A stretch of 64,000 nucleotides of DNA from Hedera helix (Eukaryota > Streptophyta > Magnoliopsida > Apiales > Araliaceae): positions 26,801,221-26,865,220 of the forward strand of contig OX359282.1 in assembly GCA_947179155.2 (NCBI GenBank). The letters run 5' to 3'. Positions within the stretch are counted from its first letter, which is position 1. Every line of letters starts with the position of its first letter. Positions 1 through 13,045 of the stretch are shown here, in pieces. A program made the position numbers and the translations under genes. The notes below the pieces were generated by a model. That model saw only the letters and a list, made by a program, of their open reading frames with translations, searched no databases and was not told the DNA's origin.

Positions 1-1306
1 TTCAAATTTCTCGTTCCTCGCTGAAAATGTTTATTATAGCAAGAGTGAGCACGACGGCTCAGCAAGTCTAACAGCTAACACATAACACGTAGGTCACATT
101 TAATTTATGCTTTATGCTCTATGCTCTATGCTTTGCATTTATATAGGCACCATGCTTATCATGCTTTGCATTTATATAATTAACCCATGCTTATCATGCA
201 TGTTAATATTTCCAGGTTATATAACTCATATAACACATCTCAACTCATAGCATTCATTAAAATCAGCTATTAACAACATATGGTTGTACACCGGCACATT
301 TAAAATAAATTAGCACATAAAATGAGTGCACACTTAATAGTTTATGCATATAGTAAACAGGTTCACAAGTGTAAGACCCCGAATTTATGAAATACAAAAT
401 TTAATTTTTCTTCATATATATTTTTCCTAAAACAGTAAATGGTTAAATTGACAAAATTGAAAGTTAAGGATGTTATGTGTAAATTTTATTTTGTCGGACA
501 ATATTCTTTTTTGTCGGGGAATATTCGTTTCGTCGAGGAATATTCGGGTCGTACGACGGCGCCGAAATAACTAATTATTGGTGGAGCCCACAACGGAATA
601 ATTGTCGGATATAGAAAACGACAGAAGTAACCTTTTTAAATAAAAATAGTCAACGTTGTTAACTGTTAAAATACCGGTGATAAAAGAATAGTAGCATACG
701 GTAATTTATGGTATTTTATTGTGGTACACGGTATTCTACAGTAGCACACGGTATTGCACAGTGTCTCATATTATTGACACCGTAACTGTTACGCATCATT
801 TCATCAATAATTGTCACTGCATAATATTTTATATTATCAATTCAATTATTGTTGCTACACAGTATTTTGCATTATTGATTCAATAATTGTCATTACACTG
901 TATTTCATATCATCGAGTCAATAATTGTTGGTGCACTGTAGTTTAAAATTATTGAATCTAATAATTGTCACAGTAGCAAATATACTGTAATTTATATTAT
1001 TAAATTAATAAAAATATGTAACGTGTTTCTTACATTATTATGGTAACATTATTTTATATGTTGGACTCACAGGAAGAATAAATAAATAAATAAAAAAATA
1101 AAATAATTAATTTTACTATTTGAAATAGTAACGTGAATAGTGACGTGAATAGTAACGTGAATAGTAAGTGAATAGTAAGAAATATGTGGGGCCCACATGA
1201 AATTTGAGAAATGTGAGAATTTGCTGAAGAGTTGGTGGAGGCTGCGCAGCAGCCTCTGCTGTTTTTTTTTTCTGTTCACCTACCATGCATAGTAACTTAT
1301 TTTCTC

Positions 1307-1316
1307 CTATAAATAG
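1307..1316 (+). promoter_or_regulatory. TATA box of solo LTR A
   Basis: CTATAAATAG lies about 940 bases from the LTR start, with the same box in solo LTR B (11489-11498) and in the diverged copy (about 34305-34314). Conservation in all three copies supports its role as the U3 core promoter of the parent element. Confidence 0.7.
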
Positions 1317-1908
1317 ATTGTTCAGCTGAATAGAAAAATCACACCTAAAACATAAAATTTTTCTATAAGAATTTTATGAGTTTTCTCTGAGAATAGTAAG
1401 GTTATTTTGAGAGTTTGAAAGTCAAAAGGAGTGCAGAAAATTTTCAAGTAAGTCTTTTATTAAAGAGTAGTAATTTCATAAATTCCTATTTTTCACGGTA
1501 TTCACAAATCTTCCTTTAGAAGACTCTTCTTTGAGAAGATTCATTTTTAAAAGCTTCCTTTGGAAGATTTATTTTGGAATATTATTTTAAAAACTATTTT
1601 AAAGTTGTTATATTATACTACAAAAATTATGTTAAATATATATAATTTTGATAGTTCATAATATACGAGTTATCATACACTTTGAAATTTATATGTGGTA
1701 ATTACTAATTATATTAAAAATATATAGGTTGATCAATCTCATTTAAATCAATATCCAGTCACGTGTTAAGGTAAGGGGTATCTTTCTTTTCATTATCATA
1801 AATGGATATTATTTTCTTTCTTACTAGAAGGGATTATCATTCTTTGATTCTCGAAAATAATATCGTTTATTTCTTGTGCCATTTATTTCCATGTATTAAA
1901 TTGTGGGA

Positions 1909-2965
1909 ATAACCTTACGGCGCGGATTACCGCCTGTTGGTGAATAACTTTTTCTATTCATTCCTTATTAATCTCTGAGAATAACCTTACGGTGCGGATT
2001 ACCGTCCGTTTGGTGAATAACTCTTCGTGTTCAAATTCTATTAAATTGTGGGAATAACCTTACGGTGCGGATTACGCCTGTTTGGTGAATAACTATTCGT
2101 ATTCAAATTGATGGGAATAACCTTACGGTGCGGATTATCGCCTGTTGGTGAATAACCCTTTTTATTTGTCTCGTGTGGAAATAATTTGTCTACACGAATT
2201 ATCACATGACACTTTTATTCCATATTCGTAAGTGATATCATTTTCCTTTATACTCATAAGGGATACCATCTTTTTCATCTTTCATTATTCAAACTTACTA
2301 TGGTAAGGGATATTAATTCCCTTCACCTTTTGTTAATCAAACCTGCTACGGTAAGGAATATTATTTTCTTTCATATTCTAACTTACTACAGTAAGGGGTA
2401 TCATTCTTTTCATCATCATAAATGGATATTATTTTCTTTCTTACTTGAAGGGATTATCATTCTTTGATTCTCGAAAATAATATCGTTTCTTTCTTGTGCC
2501 ATTTACTTCCATGTATTAAATTGTGGGAATAACCTTACGGCGCGGTTTACCGCCTGTTGGTGAATAACCTTTTGTATTCATTCCTTATTAATCTTTGAGA
2601 ATAACCTTACGGTGCGGATTATCGCCTGTTTGGTGAATAACTCTTCGTATTCAAATTGATGGGAATAACCTTACGGCGCGGATTATCGCCTGTTCGGTGA
2701 ATAACTATTCGTATTCAAATTGATGGGAATAACCTTACGGTGCGGATTATCGCCTGTTGGTGAATAACCTTTTGTATTCATTCCTTATTAATCTTTGAGA
2801 ATAACCTTACGGTGCGGATTATCGCCTGTTTGGTGAATAACTCTTCGTATTCAAATTGATGGGAATAACCTTACGGCGCGGATTATCGCCTGTTTGGTGA
2901 AGAACTATTCGTATTCAAATTGATGGGAATAACCTTACGGTGCGGAGTATCGCCTGTTGGTGAAT
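1909..2965 (+). repeat. Tandem array in solo LTR A, ~65-75 bp units
   Basis: About eleven degenerate copies of a unit beginning GGGAATAACCTTACGG(C/T)GCGG and followed by a GCCTGTT(T)GGTGAATAAC half. They form two blocks (about 1909-2160 and 2524-2965), because a larger segment (about 1790-2340) is itself repeated at about 2410-3180. Solo LTR B carries only about four of these units. Confidence 0.8.
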
Positions 2966-4599
2966 AACCCTTTTTATTTGTCTCGTGTGGAAATAATTTG
3001 TCTACACGAATTATCACATGACACTTTTATTCCATATTCGTAAGTGATATCATTTTCCTTTATACTCATAAGGGATACCATCTTTTTCATCTTCCATTAT
3101 TCAAACTTACTATGGTAAGGGATATTAATTTCCCTCACTTTTTGTTAATCAAACCTGCTACGGTAAGGGATATTATTTTCTTTCATACTCCTAAATCGAA
3201 ACTTATTATGGAACTATTGCTTCTATAATTCCTGAAAATATTATATGTTCCATAATAGTTGAACTTCATTATTTCAACTGAACCTTCCTATTTACGTGAA
3301 CCTTTCTATTGAACTGTAACCGTTATTCTGAACTGTGGATCTTGAATATCATTTTTAAATTTCACTCCACATCATGTTGGCAATTTGGACATTATTTGAA
3401 TCTGCACAAAGTAAACTTCTGATACTTATTGTTTATCCTGTTCTTCTGTTCATCATTTGTATCACTGTTATTTGTATTAATCATCAAGAATCAAGCTGTT
3501 GTGAATATCTGTGGCCGAGGGCACGTATGTGATATAATTGTTGAACAGATGATAGGTTAAAGGCGATATACTAGGTTAAAGGCGATACATCTGTTCGGTG
3601 TCTTTTATGGCACGTGGTTAATGTTCTCTTTGGCCCGTAGTGCAAAGATGAACTGTTGATTGGTATGATTATGACCAAAGGCTGAATCTGGTATAATCAT
3701 GACCGTTGGTGTTATATTGAATGTCTTTGGCCCGTAGTGCAAAGATGAACTGTTGATCTGCATGATTATGACCAGGAACTGTGAAGTTGTATTATTTTGA
3801 CTAATGGTATTTCAGATGATAAAAGTTGATGATATTTTTACTAAAAAGAGAAGCGAGTGGACATTATAGTCTGCATTATTCTTCTAATAGATTGCTCATT
3901 CCGCTGCTATTATTGATCTGAACGTTGTTTAAGAATTTAACTGCAGTTTTTGATATAAACCTTGTAGTCTATTGTATTCTATCAAGAACTCAACTGTTGA
4001 AGGCTAATGATAAATTATTCGTCATTATCTTAGTCATGATATTTCTTACTGAGCTATTTGAGCTCACCCTTTCTTTTGTTCCATTACAGGAGATGAAAAC
4101 GTAACAGGGTCTAGCCGGGGAATGGAGTGAGAGTCTGAGGAATAGCTGTCGTAGTCTTCACGTGTTGTAAAATAGTGTGGCAATAATAGTGAAGACTTAG
4201 TTGTGTATTATTATACCCTGTATTGTTGTACGTTGTGCTTTGTTGTAATAATTTTGTTGTAGTCTTTTGACGACTCAAGTTTGGGCTGTGTGGGCCTAGA
4301 TTTGGGGGCGTCACAACAAGTATAGCACATAGTACTGAAAAACTTGCCTGATAGTCGCAATGATTTACGCTACCAGTCTGAAATCCACATTCCATCATTA
4401 ACGCTCAACAAATCAAATTACTGCCTTCGAAAGACCTAATTTACTTATCTGGTAATTAGTAAAGTACATAGGAACTCAGCTGTTATTCATAAAAGAATTG
4501 ACTCTACAACACAGCATCTCCTATTTATTAACTCATAATTTATAAGACAATATTATCCTCCTTGGATAATCTTTTAATTACCGATCAGTATTATTATAC

Positions 4600-5880
4600 A
4601 TTAATAATACATCACTAAATTTTCAACTGTACTTAGGTACCTAACAATACCTTAATTGGTTACTAATATTATTAAACCCTTAATAATATTTACCCAATTA
4701 CCAATATTATTAATCCGTTAATAATATTTAACTACTTACCGTCAATTATAAACCCTTTAATGATAATTTATAATATTGGTAATAACTAAACACTCCAACA
4801 ATTACCCGTCAATTGTTTACACTTTATTACCTTAAATTCTTTCACATTATTTATTTAATATCATTTAAATAAATAATTAATTCTCTTAACTTTACTTGTT
4901 TATCTATCTTCACATAAACAATTATTTCATTAATTACTTCACATTATTTACTTAATATCATTTAAATAAATAATTAATTCAATTAATTTTACTTGTTTAT
5001 TTATCTTCACATAAACAATTATTTTCTTAATTACTTCACATTATTTATTTAATATTATTTAAATAAATAATTAAATTAAATTAACATTACTTGTTATTTA
5101 TTATTACATAACAATTATATCATTAACCTTAATTCACTTTAATTATTATTTAATTTAAATAATAATTAATTAATTCTCCTTAATTCCTTTAATGATTATT
5201 GAATAACAATTACATAATCATTTCTTAATTAATGTAACCTCATTTATTATTTAATATGAATTAAATAATAATTAATTATTTTATTCATCTCACCTTCCTT
5301 TAATTACTATTTAATATCCTTTAAATAATAATTAAATAATTAATCATCCTTATTTATTAAATAATAAATAATTACTTTATTATCTTTATCTTCGTTTAAT
5401 TATTATTTAATATCCTTTAAATAATTAATCATCCTTATTCATTATTTAATATTAATTAAATAACAAATAATTATTATATTAACTTTATCTCCCTTTAATT
5501 ATTATTATTTATTATTTAAATAATAATTAATTAACTATTATCCTTATTCATTATTAAATAATAAATAATTAATATATTAACTTTATCTCCCTTTAATTAT
5601 TATTTAAATATCATTTAAATAATAATTAATTAACTAATTATCCTTATTCATTATTTAATATTAATTAAATAACAATTAATTATTATATTAACTTTATCTC
5701 CCTTTAATTATTATTTATTATTATTTAAATAATAATTAATTAACTATTATCCTTATTCATTATTAAATAATAAATAATTAATATATTAACTTTATCTCCC
5801 TTTAATTATTATTTAATATCATTTAAATAATAATTAATTACCTTATTTATTATTTATTATAAATAATAAATAATTTTTTA
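4600..5880. repeat. Very AT-rich degenerate array
   Basis: A run made almost entirely of TTAATTATTATTTAA-type words. A roughly 100-110 bp higher-order unit containing TTAACTTTATCTCCC recurs near 5480, 5578, 5690 and 5787. It lies inside the long LTR-like sequence and has no coding potential. Whether it acts as a matrix attachment region is only a possibility. Confidence 0.6.
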
Positions 5881-8385
5881 ATTTTGGCTCTCAAATTAAT
5901 TATATTAATTTTTAAACATTTTGACCCATTGTGGACTTAAATGACCCGACCCGATCCGTCCCGAATGGCCCGACCCGACCCGGATCAAAAATAACATTTT
6001 TCAAAAATCTGCCATCAAAGCCCCGACTTTCTAAATTACACTGATTTGAAAGCCCCGACTTTCAAAACAGAAACATTTTCGGACTTTTTGTTTGCCCGAC
6101 CTCCGCTCACTCCGATGGCCATAACTTTCTCATTTCTTATCCGTTTTGAGTGATTAAAGCGCTCACGCGTTCGTAACTTCTCCCTCTACAACTTATCTTT
6201 AGATAACACTTTCAAATTCCATACAGAACTAGACTACAAACAGCAAAAACAGACATAGTGCAACTAGATTTATACACTCTTGCTTCATTGATCATAAATT
6301 GATCATAAACCCTCATGTTGAGTCTAAAAATCATACTATAGCTTGTTTACAGCACTTGTAGATCTAGGGTATACACCCATAGATTTATAAATCGCCCAAC
6401 CAACTTTAGGTTTTAAAATGTATAGCCTCGAATCATACATTCAATTAAAGTTCCGTCGGTAGAAATCGTTTTCAAGCTTTTTGCTAAACTTTTCATAATA
6501 GATACTTATAAATACACATGTTAAACCCATTGAACCCTAGATTTACAAATCTAGCATGGATATAAACATTTATAGCTTTGAAAATGGTTTCTCATCATGG
6601 AAATCACTTAATATACAAAGGAAAACACAAACTAGGGTTTGAATGAACTTTTTATACCTCTTGGGCTTATGTGCTATTTTTCTCTTCCTTCCAAAGAATA
6701 TGATCAAGATTGAAGACATCCAAGACCCTTCTAGTTTTCGTGCACTCCTCCTTCAAGCCTTACTTGGTGTTTTATTTTTATAGAAGTTCAAGAACACCAA
6801 GTGTTCTTTCTCATTTTCCCTTTAACCTTCCATCTTTTGCTCACTAGCTCTTTTCTCTCTATCTCTTTTGATCTCTAGCAACTTAGTAGATGAAATAAGA
6901 TGAAAAGATGATGGAATGAGAGTGATAGAATAATGGGAGTGTATTAGTCATTGTGTATACTTACAATGGGTGTAAGTATACACATCACACCACATCAACA
7001 ATAGGCCTACTAGCCTTTGTTCTTTCCAACACCTTGAGCTCTTAAATGAGCAACCAAAATCAGCCTTTAAAGTCCATAAAGCTGCCGGCTACTTCCCCCT
7101 CTTTTCCCCAAATTTTGCTTATTTTTCGATTTCATTTAATAGCAACAATATGGTAATATATATGTATATTGATACATATACATAAATCCACCAATGAAAT
7201 TATACTTGGGCTTAGGTTTGGGTCTCTAGACATTAAATCTATGGGGCCTTGGTTGCATTCCATTTGGGCTCCAATTAATTAAATGATTGGGCCAAACATT
7301 AATTAAATCAATGGACTAGGCATTTGAATCAATTGGGCTACCAATCAATTTATTTAGTTAACATACTTGGGCTATCCTCTGGGCCACTAGTTAAATCCAT
7401 TTGGGCTCAAATAAATAAGTCATTGGACCTCCTATATGGCTTGCCATATTCACAATGTTAGGCCAATTAGATTATCTCATGACCAATTTATAAGTCAACT
7501 AACAATTAAATTTAATTGGGCTTGTTTAATAAATCAATTTGACAAATCCAAATTATTAATTTCCTAGTGGAATTATATAATATTAATAATCTACTATTAA
7601 CAACTTTCCAAATGAAAATAAATAACATTTTTAATGTTTACGCATTCTCATTAATTAATAACCACATTAATTAATTTACACCTCAAATTTAACTTGCTAG
7701 ATATTTAATCAAATAATCACATAGCTCAATAACCCTATCAAACTTTGATATTATACATCCTAGATTGGTCCATTAATTTACTAAATCCATTAATTAAACC
7801 TTCCTTAAATTCCTTTAATTATCTCAACATATAATTAAATAACCCCAAGCTATCATATAATGATTTAATTTAATCGCACAGAAATTTACCATTACTGTTT
7901 AATAAATTCATTTATTTATATTAAAATATTCTCTTTTAACCCTAATATTCGTATTAAGTTAAATGTTTAGTCATTCCTACGCATTTATCTCTTTCTCAGA
8001 TTAAATTTTTGACTTACCCAAAAGATGAGTTCATCATCGGAATTACCACTACCACCACTTGGTTAAAGTTTGGTCCATTTCTAGACCCTTACAACATCTG
8101 CCTCCTCGAACAATCTCATCGATTTTCTTAACATGGGCATTATTTTACAACACTGTCCTAGCCCCTTCGTGACAGGACTCTAATTTCTTTCTAGTGATCG
8201 TTTGTCACTTTACCAGGGTTAGTTTTATATCTAAACTTCAATTTCCCGCTTGAATCATCGAAAGCCTAAAAATTTCCACACATCGACTATCCACTACTTC
8301 CTTATCCAAGGGTTAGCGTAGCCTTAAATCACAATAATCACTTAAGATCATACAAATCAGTCTTATGAATTTTCGGGTCATTACA

Positions 8386-9725
8386 AAGTCCATGAGAAAG
8401 ATGAGGCCGACTGCCCCCCAGCAATCAGTGTAACTTTCGACCCTAAACAGTTAACTGGCTTTTTGTCAGAAAACATGCATTCCACGACAAAATCTGCCAA
8501 AGCCCGGTCTTTTATTGTTGTGCGAGGACAATACTCCAAACGTAAACTGGGTCAATTCCACAGCCCATGCTACCATCCTCACCGATGAATCAAGCTTATG
8601 CAAAATCTTCTTCACAGGCTGATCAGTATAAATGACTATCACCCGACCTTGAAAATAATGTCTAAGCTTTATGTTTGTTATTATCAGAGAGTAGACACAT
8701 TTCTCCTAATTGGGGTACCTTGTTTCTGCATCCCTCAAAACATGACTCACATAGTAGACTGAATTCTGTCGGCCTCCTTCTTCTCGAATCAAACTGCTCC
8801 TACTGACAACGAGCTTACAGCTAAGTACAAATAAAGTAATTCCTTAGGTAAAGGCTTTTGCAGCAATGGGGCCGAAGACAGATATCGCTTGATGCCCTGG
8901 AATGCATCCTCACAATCTAAAGTTCAATGAAAAGATTTCTCATTTTTCGGCCCTTTTAATGTATCGAAGAAAGGTAGACACATTTCCGTTGATCGGGACA
9001 TGAATCGTTGAAGAGCTGTTATCCGACCTGTTAGCCTCTACACATCTTTAAAGGTCTTCAGAGACTTCATTTCAATAATCATCTTGATCTTTTCTGGATT
9101 AGCCTCTATTCCCCTTTTGCTAACCAGATACCCCAAAAACTTGCCTGCACCAAGCCCGAAAGTACATTTTGTAGGATTAAGCCACATATGGTAGTGGCGA
9201 ACTGTCTGAAAGCATTCCTCCAAATCATTCAAGTGGTCATGCAGCCTCATACTTCAAACGAACATATCATCAACATATACCTCCATATTTCGGCCGATTT
9301 GCTTGCGGAACGCTTTATTCATCATTCTCTGATAAGTCGCTCCGGCATTAATAAGTCTGAATGTCATTCGATTATAAGCATAGATGGCCCGATGAGTGAT
9401 AAAATATATCTTTGGGATATCTTCTTTCTCCATCAAAATTTGATTGTATCCCGAAAACGCATCCAAAAAGCTCAGTATAGCATTCCCCGAAGTGGCATCA
9501 ATCAGCTGGTCAATGTGAGGGAGAGGATAGAAGTCCTTTGGGCAAGCTTTATTCAGATCCGTGTAGTCGATGCAGACTCTCCACTTCCCGTTCTGTTTGC
9601 GGACCAACACAACATTGGCAAGCCACTCCGGGTATTCAATTTCCTCAATTATACCCGCATCCAACAACTTTCCCACTTCTCTATCAATAATCTTTTGTCT
9701 TTCGGGAGCAAAGATCCGTCTCTTC
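8386..9725 (-). pseudogene. Gypsy reverse transcriptase and RNase H remnant
   Basis: RT is readable from about 9725 leftward: GKWRVCIDYTDLNKACPKD, then FLDAFSGYNQI with the first catalytic aspartate, then YVDDMFV at about 9254-9280 with the paired catalytic aspartates. The connection region KCTFGLGAGKFLGYLVSKRG follows. Below 9038 the frame is broken by stops, but gypsy RNase H text (APLLQKPLPKELLYLYLAVS, ADFVVECM) can still be followed to a W-T-L at 8390, where the long LTR-like insertion begins. It would copy element RNA into DNA in a cytoplasmic particle. Stops at about 9251-9253 and 9035-9037, plus the truncation, show it is dead. Confidence 0.85.
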
Positions 9726-9882
9726 TAAAAGACGGGCTTCTTTTCGGGATCAACGGACAGCCTGTGAATGACCACGTCTTCTGCCATCCCTGGAATATCT
9801 CAGGGTGTATAGGCGAAGATATCAGTATATGTCCTGAGTAACTCTATCAATCATTTCTTCAAAGTATCTTGTAGCCCGACCC

Positions 9883-10540
9883 CTATTTTAACCAACTTCT
9901 CAGAATTTCCGGAATGAGCTCCACATCCTCGGTCACTTCAGCAAGGAAAGCCAACGGCTCAGTAACTCCTTCGGTGAAAGGCTCAATATCCACAGTTAAA
10001 GTCTGTTTCATCTTACTAACCCCGACCACTGGCGCTGTAAGGGTGTGCCGATAACACCTCCATGCTATGTCAAGATCCTCTTTCACCTCTCCGACTCCAT
10101 GGGAGGTAGGGAACTTCATCTTAAAATGGGAAATTGAAGTAACTGCTTGGAGGGCTGATAACGTCGTCCGTCCAAGAATAACATTATAAGTTGAATCTAC
10201 TTGTACCACAAAGAACTTGACGTTGATTTTTACTTGTTTAGGAGTCTCTCCGAATACCATTGGTAATTCCACTGTTCCGATCACTAGTACGGCTTCATTC
10301 CCGAACCCATATAATGGCAATTCCTGTCCAACTTCCAACCTAACTCCTTCCAAATTCATGCGTTGGTAAGCATGACTGAACAACATATCAACTGATGATC
10401 CATTATCGATCATTATTCTCTTCATATCCACTGGCCCTACTTGGGCAGTTATCACCAATGCCCTTTCATGTGGTTCTACTGCATCGACTGGATAGTCTTC
10501 ATCAGAAAAGGAGATGACTGTCCCCGGATATAATCGTTCT
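9883..10540 (-). pseudogene. Gypsy aspartic protease (retropepsin-like) domain
   Basis: The open frame contains MIDNGSSVDMLFSHAYQRM. The active-site triad appears as D-N-G-S rather than D-T/S-G, which is common in plant Tat-type elements. The flap and second half (NVILGRTTLSALQAV) follow. The preceding codons (VISFSDEDYPVDAVEPH) run to 10540, exactly where solo LTR B begins, and the frame resumes at 14533 on the far side. The enzyme would cleave the Gag-Pol polyprotein. The frame ends with a stop at 9883-9885, where intact elements would continue to RT. Confidence 0.8.
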
Positions 10541-11488
10541 TGTAAGACCCCGAAATTTATGAAATATAAAAATTAATTTTTCTTCATATATATTTTTCCT
10601 GAAACAGTAAGTGGTTAAATTAACGAAATTGAAAGTTAAGGATGTTATGTGTAAATTTTATTTTGTCGGACAATATTCTTTTTGTCGGGGAATATTCGTT
10701 TTGTCGGGGAATATTCGGGCCGTACGACGGCGCCGAAATAACTAATTATTGGTGGAGCCCACAACGGAATAATTGTCGGATATAGAAAACGACAGAAGTA
10801 ACCTTTTTAAATAAAAATAGTCAACGGTGTTAACTGTTAAAATACCGGTGATAAAAGAATAGTAGCATACGGTAATTTATGGTATTTTATTGTGGCACAC
10901 GGTATTCTACAGTAGCACACGGTATTGCACAGTGTCTCATATTATTGACACCGTAACTGTTACGCATCATTTCATCAATAATTGTCACTGCATAATATTT
11001 TATATTATCAATTCAATTATTGTTGCTACACAGTATTTTGCATTATTGATTCAATAATTGTCATTACACTGTATTTCATATCATCGAGTCAATAATTGTT
11101 GGTGCACTGTAGTTTAAAATTATTGAATCTAATAATTGTCACAGTAGCAAATATACTGTAATTTATATTATTAAATTAATAAAAATATGTAACGTGTTTC
11201 TTACATTATTATGGTAACATTATTTTATATGTTGGACTCACAGGAAGAATAAATAAATAAATAAAATAATAAAATAATTAATTTTACTATTTGAAATAGT
11301 AACGTGAATAGTGACGTGAATAGTAACGTGAATAGTAAGTGAATAGTAAGAAACATGTGGGACCCACTGTGGGGCCCACACGAAATGTGAGAAATGTGTT
11401 TGCTGGGAATGGGTTGGTGGAGGCTGCGCAGCAGCCTCTGCTGAATTTTTTTTCTGTTCACCTACCACGCATAGTGCCTTATTTTCTC

Positions 11489-11498
11489 CTATAAATAG
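11489..11498 (+). promoter_or_regulatory. TATA box of solo LTR B
   Basis: CTATAAATAG in the same position relative to the LTR start as in solo LTR A, about 945 bases in. Confidence 0.65.
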
Positions 11499-11989
11499 CT
11501 TGTTCAGCTGAATAGAAAAATCACACATAAAACATAAAAATTTTCTATAAGAATTTTATGAGTTTTCTCTGAGAATAGTAAGGCTATTTTGAGTGTTTGA
11601 AAGCCAAAAGGAGTGCAGAAATTTTTCAAGTAAGTCTTTTATTAAAGAGTAGTAATTTTATAAATTCCTATTTTTCACGGTATTCACAAATCTTCCTTTA
11701 GAAGACTCTTCTTTGAGAAGATTCATTTTTAAAAGCTTTCTTTGGAAGATTTATTTTGGAATATTATTTTTAAAACTATTTTAAAGTTGGTATTTTATAC
11801 TACAAAAATTATGTTAAATATATATAATTTTGATAGTTCATAATATATGAGTTATCATACACTTTGAAGTTTACATTTTGTAATTACTAATTTTATTATA
11901 AATATATAGGTTGATCAATCTCATTTAAATCAATATCCAGTCACGTGTTAAGGTAAGAAATGTCATTTTTTTTCTTACTTGTAAGGAAT

Positions 11990-12680
11990 ATTATCTTCTT
12001 TCATATTCTAACTTACTACGGTAAGGAATATTATCTTCTTTCATATTCTAACTTACTACGGTAAGGAATATTATTCTTTTCACACTCTTAAATTTATTGC
12101 GGTAAGGAATACCATTCATTTCAAACTCTTAAATTTACTGTGGTAAGGAATATCATTCTTTTTACACTCTTAAATTTATTACGGTAAGGAATACCATTCA
12201 TTTCAAACTCTTAAATTTACTGTGGTAAGGAATATCATTCTTTTCACACTCTTAAATTTATTACGGTAAGGAATACCATTCATTTCAAACTCTTAAATTT
12301 ACTGTGGTAAGGAATATCATTCTTTTCACACTCTTAAATTTATTACGGTAAGGAATACCATTCATTTCAATTTACTGTGGTAAGGAATATCATTCTTTTC
12401 ACACTCTTAAATTTATTACGGTAAGGAATACCATTCATTTCAAACTCTTAAATTTACTGTGGTAAGGAATATCATTCTTTTCACACTCTTAAATTTATTA
12501 CGGTAAGGAATACCATTCATTTCAAACTCTTAAATTTACTGTGGTAAGGAATATCACTCTTTTCACACTCTTAAATTTATTGCGGTAAGGAATACCATTC
12601 ATTTCAAACTTTTAAATTTACTGTGGTAAGGAATATCATTCTTTTCACACTCTTAAATTTATTACGGTAAGGGGTATCAC
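11990..12680 (+). repeat. Tandem array specific to solo LTR B, ~40-bp units in ~82-bp pairs
   Basis: Alternating units ACGGTAAGGAATACCATTC and GTGGTAAGGAATATCATTC, each with an ACTCTTAAATTTA spacer, form about eight dimers. Only single units of this kind (for example near 2345 and 2385) occur in solo LTR A. The array therefore expanded after the two copies diverged, or contracted in A. Confidence 0.85.
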
Positions 12681-12796
12681 TCTTTTCATCATCATAAATG
12701 GATATTATTTTCTTTCTTACTTGAAGGGATTATCATTCTTTGATTCTCGAAAATAATATCGTTTCTTTCTTGTGCCATTTACTTCCATGTATTAAA

Positions 12797-13045
12797 TTGT
12801 GGGAATAACCTTACGGCGCGGTTTACCGCCTGTTGGTGAATAACCTTTTGTATTCATTCCTTATTAATCTTTGAGAATAACCTTACGGTGCGGATTATCG
12901 CCTGTTTGGTGAATAACTCTTCGTATTCAAATTGATGGGAATAACCTTACGGCGCGGATTATCGCCTGTTTGGTGAATAACTATTCGTATTCAAATTGAG
13001 GGGAATAACCTTACTGCGCGGACTACCGCCTGTTGGTGAATAACC
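12797..13045 (+). repeat. GGGAATAACC tandem units in solo LTR B
   Basis: Four copies of the ~65-75 bp unit that is present about eleven times in solo LTR A (1909-2965). Confidence 0.75.

Larger units (their letters stand above)
370..4315 (+). mobile_element. Solo LTR A (3946 bp) of a long-LTR retrotransposon
   Basis: The segment begins TGTAAGACCCCGAATTT and ends GGGGGCGTCACA. It is flanked by the direct 5-bp repeat ACAAG (365-369 and 4316-4320), the signature of one integration event. No gag-pol lies between the ends, so this is a solo LTR, normally the product of recombination between two LTRs. A TATA box at 1307-1316 sets plus orientation. Short open frames in it have no recognisable domains. 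The TGTAA...CACC-type start and GGGGCGTCACA end resemble chromoviral (Tekay/Del-like) LTRs, which is an inference. It is nearly identical to 10541-14527 outside the tandem arrays. Confidence 0.9.
1..8385 (-). mobile_element. Long LTR-like sequence inserted into a gypsy RNase H region, split by solo LTR A
   Basis: Read on the minus strand, the sequence begins at 8385 with TGTAATGACCCG, a typical LTR start, directly abutting RNase H codons (TGG ACT T) of the gypsy element to its right. The 5 bases AAGTC at 8386-8390 are the expected target duplication, but the other copy and the other LTR end are not in the window. A minus-strand TATA-like box (TATAAAAATA, plus positions 6773-6782) lies about 1.6 kb inside, which fits a long U3. 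The segment 1-369 joins 4316-8385 once solo LTR A and one ACAAG copy are removed, giving at least 4.4 kb. No coding capacity is visible. It may be a solo LTR or one LTR of an element continuing to the left; the lineage is not determined. Confidence 0.6.

Noticed and set aside
65..69. AAGTC as the missing left target duplication of the long LTR-like sequence
   Set aside because: The adjoining bases are not an LTR end and the sequence to its left does not continue the RNase H frame.
1909..2965. Regular spaced repeats reminiscent of a CRISPR array
   Set aside because: Plant nuclear DNA, spacers are not unique, units are degenerate and lie inside an LTR.
9188..9841. 217-codon plus-strand open frame
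   Set aside because: It lies exactly antisense to the gypsy RT; its sequence has no domain features and is a shadow of the real frame.
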